DNA of 64,000 nt from Eukaryota sp. TZLM1-RC (Eukaryota > Metamonada: BaSk clade): positions 1,302,001 through 1,366,000 of the forward strand of contig JAUPSS010000005.1 of NCBI GenBank assembly GCA_040285825.1. Reading direction: 5' to 3'. Positions within the stretch are counted from its first letter, which is position 1. Each line of letters opens with the position of its first letter. Below are positions 33,201 through 45,200 of the stretch, in pieces. The position numbers were made by a program, and so were the translations under genes. Below the pieces are notes generated by a model that had not been told where the DNA came from, searched no databases, and saw only the letters and a program-made list of their open reading frames with translations.

Positions 33201-36200
33201 AATGGAACTGCTGGGGAATCGAAAACAACCATACAATGGGATGAACAATGAAAATCATCAGTATAAACATCTAAAACAGTTTCAGGACCAAAGTAAAATG
33301 AACCAGAATCAAAATCAAAAGAACTTAAGAAAAAGGAGGAATAAGTATTCAAGAATGAGAACCTATCCATTGAAAGATAACCATTAAATTCAGTAACTGA
33401 TCCAGGGAGCAAATCAAAGCTTTTATGTCCAAATTCATAACCAAATTTAGTTCTTGAGGGACCCAGTCTAATACTAGCAGAGTTATGCAAATGGAAATGT
33501 CCCTTATTATAACCCCCAGCGAGTAAGTAAATTAAACCATCAAGGAAATCCAATCGACCATTTGGCTCAATAAATAATTCAAAAGAACAATCGAAAGAAC
33601 CACCAATAGATCGAGAAACCGAACCAAATATTGAAAGTTTGGCTGAATTGTGGAAATTTCTAGACGAAGTAGATCCAGTGTAAAAAAGATTAGGACCATT
33701 CAATTCAAAAACAGAGGACTGTTCAATAACGATTTCAGTATTACTAAAACCAATAATTTGCCCTCCATCATAAACTCCGTGGGTAGTAATTGTAAACAAA
33801 ACACCTTGACGGAAATTCTTAGTTCCTTCACTAGTGAGCAAAGCAGTCACAGAAGTAACATCGGTATAGAAATGTCCTGAATTAAAAACCAAATCATCAA
33901 TAAATGCATGATCCGAGCCACCTAATGATGATGTGTCAATGGTAGCTCTGGTGATTAACAAATCATTATCAGTTGAACTGGTCAACTGGGAAGAAGATAA
34001 TGAGAGTTCTTCAATTTTAATGGAATTGGGGTTGGAATAAAATGTAATGTCTGAATTGGAACTTTCAAGTTTAGTTACCTTCAATGATTTGGTTGTTTCA
34101 GTGATGAGCTCTGCATTATTGATTTGTAAAAGAGAGTGGTAAATATTAGGGAAATTTTCATATTTGAGCTTTCCATCACTCACAAATACAGAATTTTTGA
34201 ACGTAACCGGCTTCTTAATATCTTTCCAATGAACAAAGGACTTGGAGCCATATAATTGGTAAAAGTAAACATTCAAAGAACGACGAAGATCAAAAATGTG
34301 AAGAATTCCAGAGACTTCAAGGTGATTAAGTGTCCATAAAGGACCTGAAACACCATTGAATTCTGCCTTACCTGGGTGAAATACTGTAAGGTTATGAATT
34401 TCAAATGAACATAAAGACTCAAAGTAAACAGACCCAAATTCAATCAAAACTGAAGGATTTAAGGAAAACAAGCCATTGAAAATAACAGTTGGTGAGGAGG
34501 TAATAGAAGATTCAGTATAACCAACATTGAGATAAGTAAATGGACCAATTAATCTGGAGTTTTCATCAAATTCATAAACTCCCTTGTCCAAAACATTAAA
34601 TTCACAATCGCCAATTAATTCAAGAGTTCCAGTAAAAAAAGATCCAAAAGAAAAACTGAAAAGTGTTTCATTAGCTTTTCCAATTCCATGAAACTCAACA
34701 AATAAATCAAAAATAATAGAAACACTTGTAAATTCAACATCACCACCAAGAATTAAAACATTACCTTTACTATCTTCATTATTGGAATATAAACTGGTAA
34801 ATGTTTGGAAATTAGTATTCATAGAAGATTCAAAATCAAACAAGGAATCACTTCCAAGAAGAATAGTTGGGTTTTCTATGAAATCTATGGTGTTTTTCAC
34901 CGAAATTGTAGAATCATCAATAAATTTAAAGTGCTCTGAACCTATATAAGCTTGGGCTTCTGGACCAGTTTCAATCAAAGCACTGTCAATACTACCGCCA
35001 AACCATTCAAAATATTCTGTAACAAAAAGTAAATCGTCTCCAGAAACAGTTGAATTACCATGAATTTTGACAACATCAATAGTAACATCATGATTAGTAT
35101 TGAATGAAACAAAAGTACCGTTAATGTTGAGGAATTTGAGAACAAGAGGGGTAATTAATTCATCAAAAATAAGAGAACCCCCATTTAAATCCATTCCATT
35201 TATAATTAAATTACCATATAAATCTTTGAAAATAACATCGCCTCCAGCAACTCTTAATGAATCAATAGTAATATCCTGTTCAATAGTATCAAATTCCACA
35301 ATTCCAGATAAAAGATTAATAAAAGGAATATTCACTTCACCTTCAATGTTATTAAAAGATAGTTCACCATCTTCGACAACTAAACCAGGAACAAAAACAC
35401 TACCTCCAACAAAAGTTAATTCAAACTTACCATTAGTTGTGTATAAAGGTTCATTCAAATTAAAATCACCACCAATATTGATAAAGTTAATTTCTGAATT
35501 CAGCCCAGTTAAAGAAGGAATATAAACCTTTGAGCCAACTGAATTAACGAATAACTTGGAATCAACAAGGTCAAGAGGTGTGGAAATAAGGAAATTATTA
35601 CCAATTTCAAGAAAATTAAGAACAGTATTGATAGAGATTAAAGATTCAATTAATAAATCACTTCCAATATAATCAATTTGTTTAAATGAATCAGTAAATG
35701 ATGCATTTTGGATAATGAGAGACTCTTGAATTGAAACTACAATGAAAGTGCTGTTTAAAACATCTAACATTGCAGTAATAAAAGAATTTCCGATAGAACT
35801 TATGTTAAAATCGCTGTCAAAAATTTCAACAGAATTAATTAGCCAATCATTTCCAACTATGTTTGATTTGAAAGCAGAATGAACAATTGACATTGAATTT
35901 TCCACAACAAAATTGTTGTTCACCTCTCCAAAAGTAACTGTTGAATTAATTGAATGGAAATCAAAAATTAAAACGTCTCCAGTAATAAGGCTAGAGTAAA
36001 ACAGACCATTTTCTAAATAAAATAAAGGGGTTACAAACTCACAAGACAAAGAATTTAAAACAGCCATACCCCCTGTAATGTATAATAAAGAAACATTGAA
36101 AATACCAGTGTTTGGACATTCAGAAAACTCAATAGAACCCCCTTTTTGAACAACTAAAGAAGAAATGTTGTAAACAGAGCCATCCATAAAATGTAAATAC

Positions 36201-39200
36201 CCAGAACCAAGAATTATATTAGGATCAAGTAAGAAAACACCTTCAAATAGTACAGAAGAACCATCAGTAATAAAGTAAGTGGCATCCAAGGTATTATTTA
36301 ATCCTCTTAATTTGGAATGAGAAGGAAAGATAAAATGCCCATCGGCCAATTCAAGAGTACAATTAGCACATAAAACAATATCAGAATCAAACGAACCACC
36401 TCCAGCAATTCTAAATTTAGAATCATCAATGACATTAATTTGGGCCTTTGACTCAATAAACCAAGAAATATCAAAATCATTCATCACATTTAAGACTGAA
36501 TCAGCTGAAGATAAAAGAAAAGTGGCAACTCCCTCAGCACTGTGCCAAACAGAAGGTTGAATAATAGAAATATTGGCAGAACCAAAAACTTCAAACTTTG
36601 CATTGTAATGGCCATGGAAAACACCAGAAGAATCTAAAACTAAGCTACCATGAAGAGCAATGTTCGAGTTTGGTAACAAATGCTTGTCTCCATTGCCAAG
36701 AAGAAAAGTAACAGAAGAATGTGAAAGAGTTAAATGGGAGTCACCAGTAGAAATAGACCCTTGGTTAATAAATAATTGTTCCTTAAGAAGTGTTGGATAA
36801 TTGGTGAAAGAAAAGATTCCGCTTTCTAAATCAATAAACGAAACTTGTGTCTCCGAATCTTCAATAACCATAACAGAGTCATTCTTAATAGAAATCAAAG
36901 GTAAATACAAATTGTTGCCTGTGGAGCTGGATTTAATGAGTAAATCACCTCCCATTAAATTAACGTCATGAAGATAGAGAGAATTAACTGACTCGAATAA
37001 AGAAGAACCGCCAACAGACGAAAAATTGGTCAAAATAGTGAATCCTGTAGTAGAAGTGCTAGATTCATAAACAAAATTACCATTCTCAACAAGAATAGAA
37101 GTCAATTCAATATCATCTGAGTCTTTAAAGTTCAAACTACCATCCTGATGAATGTAAAAAGGATCTAATAAATAATTGCCTGAATAAACAACACTAGCAT
37201 TAGATTTGGTAATTAAATAACTAGGAGATTGGCGAATAATTGACTTGGAATCAAAATAATAGTCTACCACTTGATCACAGAAAGGTAAATAAAAGGAATC
37301 AAAAATAACAACATTGCCGATATCTAGTGTAGTGGATTTCAAGTCACTTCCTCCTGTTAAAATTAAAGAATCAGCTATTGAAAAGACAGCATTACCAGAA
37401 ATAAAAGGATCTATGGTAGTATTTTGAAGTAAATTAATCGAACAATCCTCAAATTCAAACTCTGCTCTTGGAAATTCTACTTGTTTAAAGTGAATAGCAC
37501 TGGGGACATTGACGACATCCCGGAACAATAGTTGAGATTCACCAAACAAAAGCTCATCAACCTCGGAAGTAATATCAACCACTTTATTAAAAATTAATTT
37601 GGCTTTCGAGGTAATAGTTTTGATGGAATTAGTCTCAATTAACAAGGACGAAAGATATTCAGTAGTACCAGACTCTTCAAATGTTCCACCTGAAAAAATA
37701 GAATCTTTGTTGATGGTTAAATGATCAGAACCTTTTCTAATTGAGGAATTATAAACATTAAAATAATCATTAATAATAACATCATCTCCTGTATAAAGAC
37801 TCAGTATAGCTGAATTGAACAAAGCTAAATGAGGAATAGTTGAAGCAAATTGAAAATTATTTAAGTTTAAATTGCCGAAAAGATCAATTCCTGGAACATC
37901 AAATTCAAATTCAACATTAGCAAAAGAAAGGGTACCTTGGTCAGAAATGTCAAGATTCTCCAAAATTTTGATTGATTTTGACTTTGTTTGAGTAAAAGAA
38001 ACAGGATTATTTGATTTCAACTCAAGGTTATTGTAAACGGAATCGTCAACCGAATGGAAAACAACTCTACCAGCAGATAGTACAAAATGAGAAACATTAA
38101 TGGTGTTGATATCAACAGCCTCAAAGTGAGCTGAATTAGTGGTGTTTTGATGGAAATTATGCATTGAAATAAAATCTACTTTTGAAAATGCTGAGCTGTA
38201 TTCATTAATAAATGAATTAATTATTAATGAATCAGTAGATGAAACCAAAAAATCAGATTCTACCAAATTAAACACCTCAGAAACTTCAACAAAATCAGAA
38301 ATAAACTTAAAATAAACCACACTGAGAGAATTAATAAAGATATCAGAAGTGAAATTATGAACTTTTTCAACACCAAAAGTACTATTAACCAATGAAGAAA
38401 TGTGTGGTATTACAATTGATGAAACATCAGTCAACTTAAATTCACATGAATTAATCTGATAAATAAGAGGACTAGATAGAGAAAGAACTTGATCAAACAC
38501 AGAGAGCGAATCATGAGTTTGGTTAAATTCAATAAAGTCTAACGAATCTGAAATATATGTGGCCTTCATAGTAGAACTATTTGCTATATAAGAATCAATA
38601 GAAACTGATCTTGAATCGGTTAGAACAGTATTGGAATTGCGAGATTGATTCAAACTACCAAAAGACAGTGTCTCAACATCATTTGAAATAAAGTCAGAGG
38701 TTACAGATTCCAAAGTGCTCACAACCAAACTATTCAAAATAGAAGCCTTAAATTGAGAATCCTCATTCATTAAGATTTGGTCAATAGATACTGTTCCCAT
38801 AGTGTTGAGTTGAAGGCCAGCACTAAAAGACATTGAAACAAATGGTAGGTCTAAATCAGCTGCCATATTATCCACCACAAGTTGAGCATTAGTTAGCTGT
38901 ACAATGGGTAGTATCAAGTGATTCATATGAGAATTAACATATAATCGGGACCTAGTACCAACCAAGTTACTAATAGTAACAAGCCCAGTAAGATTGTGAA
39001 AGGTTACAGCTCCAGAAAATTCCAATGAACTAATTAATAAGGATTCTGAATTCCCAATAGCATGACCATTAAAAGAACCTCTATTAATGACAACATAATC
39101 AACTTGGATAGGAGGTAAAGATTCAAAAAGTGAAGTAACTCTGTTTAAGTTAATTTCAGATAAGATCCATTTGGTAAAAGAGAAATCTATATTGAAGAAA

Positions 39201-42200
39201 GTCAATTCACCACTTGAACCTGAGATTTCTGTTACATTTCTAATAAAAGCATTAAAGAATTTCAAAGAACCAAAAGGTTTTGAGATAAAATGAGAAGCAG
39301 AATAATTACCATAAAAAGAAATTTCCCCATAACTACCAGGATTAAGTAAACCTTTGCCGTGTACAACAGATCCTTTAACAAAAGTGACTTCATTAGAACC
39401 AGTCGAGACAAAAGAGTTTTCTGCTAGGGAAAAGGTACCATAAATACCAATTAAACCAGTAAACAAGCAGAAATGACAATAATAAGAGTCGCTGAATAAA
39501 AATTCTTGCTCCCAATATTTTCTGCAAAACCAATAATTGGCAAAAATGCAAAGAATTAGCACCAAAAACCCAAATTGATATCCAAATAATGATGCACTTA
39601 GAGAAAATGGTACAGTGATTAAAAGAATATTACCATTAACAAATACTGATAAAACCATCAAAATTCTCAAAGGACAGATAGTTTGTCCTTTAGATTGAGT
39701 AAGTGAATAAATAGCATTTTCTGAAAGTGAAGGTTTAGTTAACCGTTTCAAAACTGTGTTGTAGAAATTTCTGGAAAATTTCAGATAATATTCACCAAAT
39801 ACCAACAAAAAAGCAAGTGTTAGATTGCAAACGAGTGCAATTGTCAAAGTAAAAACATTGTTTTTAATACAAACAAAGCCATACCTATTAGTTCCTGCAA
39901 TACAGTTAGTACAATCAATTCCTCTTGTATTGAATTGACATTGATTGTTTCTACATGAATACCTATAGGGACATGAAATTAAACCTGTTTCGAGGTTGAC
40001 CATATAACCATATGAAACAGTGGTTAATTCACCATATTCACAACTAGCAAATTTTGGGCACTTGACACAACTTGTCTCATCATCAAATTCAGATTTTGGA
40101 CAAATGCATTGACTAAAATTCGAAGAACCAATTGTTCTGGTAATTTTGTACAGCGGACAATTGATACATTGTCCTAACATAGGATTATCCAAATAATAAC
40201 CCAATGGGCAAGGTTCGCACTCCCCTACAGACCCAAGAACTGTGCCTGGTTTACAATGACATTCGTTATTTAGGTTAATTCTAGTCGAATCACAGTCCTT
40301 CATGGTAAGCTCAATTGAAGCAAAATTTGTTTGATAAGAAAACAATATTTCAATATCAACCAATGGTAAGCCAGTGATTTCCAATTCACTTGAACTTGAC
40401 ACATGGTGGGTACTCACTGAGTCATGGAATGATTCAATTTCAAACAAACTGAGTATTTGGGTATAATTAATCAGTATATCTTGTGTTTTTAGGGTTAAGT
40501 TGAGCTTAATGATGACGCAACTGGAATGAAACACGTTTAAGCGACTACACTGATCAATTTGAAGAACATTAACTAATAAATCTGTTTTGAATTCTTGCAA
40601 AAGTAGAAAGTTCAACTTTGTATTACCGGCAACATTAAGTTGAGCTGAATGATTTCCTGGATGGATACCTTGACTATCAAACTGAATTGAATTAGGCGAA
40701 TTGATATAATATTCATTATAACTGAAAGTTGCAAAATTCACTAAATTATGTTGGTTAGACTCAAAACAATTAACCAGTAAGTTGAAGGCATCACGACACT
40801 GTAATTCTATAATGAAAGTGTTTGAATTCAGAATAATTGTGTCATTAGGTAGGAAAACAGAATGTGGTTCGTGAGGTTCAATTAATGCACTTAATTCTGA
40901 AGTTGAATAATAACATTCAAAAGAAGAAAATGAATAAGTGACGGCGAATGGTTCAGTAATAACTTGACTTAGGAGTGTATTGTCTAATAATGAATAAATT
41001 GAGTCCAGATTTTCCATTCTCTTTCCTGCAAATTTATAATAACCATCGATAAAAACGAAATCTCCAACAGATGTTATTCCAAGAAAATCATCAATTGGTC
41101 TCAAACACTTGCTACTTTTGTATCCATAAAGCTCTATTTCAAATATCAGTAAGTCTTCAAGTATTTCAAAGGTAATAGAGTTGACATTTCCTAAGTCAAC
41201 CTCAATACTACACATTAAAGCATCATCAAAACCATTCAAAAGTGATTCACATTTCCATAAATCATTGGTGGTATTACCAAGCCTAGTTGGTGAGTATTGG
41301 AAGGAATACGAGCATGAAGAATTTGTCGTCAATGTAATAGAAGTAATTTGGTAGGTTTCAGCAAACTGAATGATCAGCTCATCTCCAGCTCGTAAACTAG
41401 AATAGCATTCACCAGATGCAACAAAGCAACACCTAGTTTTATCGAATAAATGACTTAATGGTTCAGTATTGATAACCAAATCTGAATATTGAACATAAAA
41501 AAGTTGATCAGGAACAAAACACCGATCAACAAAAAAAGGTTCAGAATTTAACTCTAAAGTGCCAATTTCCAAGTCATAATAGTAAATACTAATCTTTACA
41601 AGGACTTTGTAAGTTGGAATAATGACCTTTTTACAAATCAGATTAAAACTATCAATCAAGACTGTAAAAAATTCATCCTCTATGACACAATATATTGGAG
41701 GTTCCAGCTCAGTATCAGTTCTAATAACAACATCTCTGGGTTCAAATATGGAGACCGTGGATTTGGATAAGAACTCAACGTCAAAAATTTGTAATTGTGA
41801 TACAATCATTGGTCCAAATAAATCAGAAATTAATTCCAAATCGACAATACTGACAGCGTTGGTCAATGTCAAATCACTTGGTTTGAAAACAATCTCAATT
41901 ATTGAAATGTAATTATTTAAATTCTTTACAAAAGAAATCAATTTCAAAGCCAAATTCTTGCCTTCAATAGAAAGATAATAATCATTGAAGCTACTGAATG
42001 CTGCTGAAATTGACAGTATTATTGTGACAGTATCACATTTAACAAAATAATTATTTCCTAACAACTCTAATTTTGGTGGTTCAACAACATCAAATATAAA
42101 CTCTTTCATAAGTTTTGACTCGTTATAATGAACCACTAATTCAATTACACAAACTTCCAATTCAGATCCAAGCACTTCCAACTCGACATTATTGAGTGTT

Positions 42201-45200
42201 GATGAATGGTTAACAAAGCATTCACCCAAAGAAGTAATTTCAAAATTTGTAAAAAGCTCGGGAAAATTAATGGCAAAATTGTAAGGAAGATTTAAAGCAA
42301 TAAACTTTGACACATGGTCCAAACTAATCATTTTTGAAACAATTTTGGAGTTTAAAGTAATGATCGTGGAGTCTGCCCGTGGACTCAAAGAATTTTCCGC
42401 AGGGTATATTTTGAAAAACTGAGAAGCGTGAAATAATTCTAAATAAGACTGAGTGTAATGGGAGTGCACAATCAATTCTGAATTAGGGAAATAAAAAGGA
42501 ACAATAACAATGAAATCATCACAATTAACAGTAAATAAATCAACAACGCTACCAAAACCAATATACTGCAATGATTGGTAACCTATAGAGGTAAAATCAA
42601 CAGTGAATGATGCAAACTGTTCTGCTACATGGGAAAGATCAATTGCTTTGCCCCCAAAGATAAATGATTTTTTCCACAAAATGCTGTTGTAGAAATCAAA
42701 ATTTTCACCTGTCAAAGTCATCAAAACATCAGTTGACCTATATTCCCATTGAACTGAACTTGGACTTAACGAATCAACCGAAACAGCCTTTGGTAAGTCA
42801 TGAATAGTGTTACAATAGAATCTGGTACATAACCTCAACCTTGCTTCGGTTTTGCCTTCCTGGAATACTAACTTGACAGACATACATCCAGTTTCAAGAA
42901 CCTTGTAGTCAATTACCTGGACGTCACCCTCACTTTGTGGATAATAATCGTATATATTGATAGAGTATAAATCTGCACATATTTCAATTATACATAATTG
43001 CTTAGTGATACATATGAATTCTGTAGGTAAAACAGAAAAATCAACAATTGGTAGTTCAATCAAATGTGCAAAATCATGAGAAAGATCAATCAGGAGCTGC
43101 AAATTATGTACTCCAGAAAGGTTAAAATGGAGCTCAAATTCAGTTGGACCAGCAACCTTCCAGTTTAAAGGAACATTTCCAACAACTTCTATTTCATTGC
43201 ATTGGGTAAGAGTATCAAAGGTTAATTTCTGATTAAATGTCAGAGTAATTACCTCAACAAAAGGGTCGAGTGACTGTGTACTCACATTATATGATGGCAA
43301 GTTGACTGACCATTTATAAATATTTGATGCTAAACCATCAACTTCAACTACAAGCGAAACATTGGAAGAAAAGTCACAAATATTGTGTACTTGTAAAGAT
43401 AATTCAGTATGATTGACAGAAGCAACAGAATAAAGTATATTTGCATTATTAAAATTAACATGAATGGCATCTGTACTGTTGAAAAAGTTTTGCCCTTTGA
43501 TGAATACAATATTTTGAAACGAAAAAGAATTAGGGTCAACATTATACAAAACAGGTAGTTCAAAACAAAAGGTCATTAATACAACAATGTCATCAAGACT
43601 TCGTTTGACTTCTAAGACATGACAACCCGTACCTGGAGGAACATTAACGGTAATGTTCTCGTGTTTGATGGGTGTCCCTGGTATAGTAAAAATAATAGTA
43701 CTACTGGAAATGAATAATAAAGCATAACCTAAATTAGTTCCATTCAATATAAATTCTTTACCCTGAGTTGGTATTGGAGGGAGTGCAACCGTGGGTGCAC
43801 ACAAGTCAAAAACTTGTTTATGGTTAAATTGTAACTGTGGTAACGAAAAATGCACTTCCAAATGACGAAGGGAGCTGTGAACAGCATAATTATCCTCAAA
43901 CATTATTGAAATAAAATCAATAGAGGAAAATATTTGTTTTGAAACAGAATGGAATACTTCAATAAACACAAAATATCTTATTAGTTCTGCATTATCAAAG
44001 CTCAACTCAATAATCCATTCCTTTGTACCAACACATTCATCAATAGATGATAATGTACCAATCATTAACTCTAAATTTAGGTATTTATCTTTGCCCAAAA
44101 TCGAGCTTTTCTCATCCAACTCAATCGACGTCGCTAATACTGAATGATTTGTATTTAAGTGCATTGTAGAATTGATAAGAGATATCTTTGTGGCAAATAA
44201 ATTGTTAGGAAACTCGAGCAAATATGCAGTCGAGTCTTTGATCGATAGTTCCAAGAAAAGTGTTACATCAACAACACAGCCAATCAAGTTTGATTGAAAA
44301 ATGATAAATGTTGAATTAATCGAATTCACCATAGAGTTTTTTTCATTGCAAGCGAAAACATTAGATATTCCATTAAAACTATGGCCAGCCATTTCTAATT
44401 TAGTCACCTCTAAATAGCTCTTGTCTATATCAAATAAGTTACCATTGACAATCGTGAGATTGGTTAAAAAAGTTCTAAGAAACTGATTAATTGATTCTAG
44501 TGAATAAAATAATGAATAAATCTCACAGTCAGAAACAAAAAAATTAATCAAACACAATTGAGAGTCAATAACTTCAATTAAGGGAGAATGAGAAATAAAA
44601 TTTTCAATGGAAATATTTCTAATGGCAACATAACTGGAGTCTTGGGCTAGCAATAACTGGCCTATTGAGTCACTAACAACAGCATTATTTAACTCAAAGC
44701 TGGATGATGTGGAATTAATGAATAAAGAGCATTGATAATTGGACAGATTTAGCGAAGTAAAAACCACTTCACTAGTGATGGCTTTTATGAGATTTACGTT
44801 GAAGTTTACAACAAAACAATCAGTAATATACATAAATGATTTGGTAGAAAAAAGAAGTGAGGGATTCAATGAACCAAAATTAGTGAACATTAATGAATTA
44901 TCAAAAGCAGTTACATCATTTGCGTAATCGATTGCTAAATCATTTTCTTCATCAGACAGTATTTCTTTAACATTATCAAATCCTAAACCGGTGGCTTGAA
45001 AGTTGCAATTGGTTAACATAATTTGCCCAACTTGTTTTGAATCACGAAAATGTACATTGTTGATAAAAATAGTGGAATCCGTGACAACAATAGATGATGC
45101 TTGTGAATCAACAACAACTACATCATCAAAATCAAGTTTAGAATTATCAAGTGTAATAAGAGGGTTTTCATTGGTACATTGATCGATAAATTCGATGTGT

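Noticed and set aside
44766-44782. 17-base match between the giant frame and the LTR (acttcactagtgatggc)
   Set aside because: In a 64-kb AT-biased window one such match is not surprising, flanks do not align, and the giant frame is uninterrupted there.
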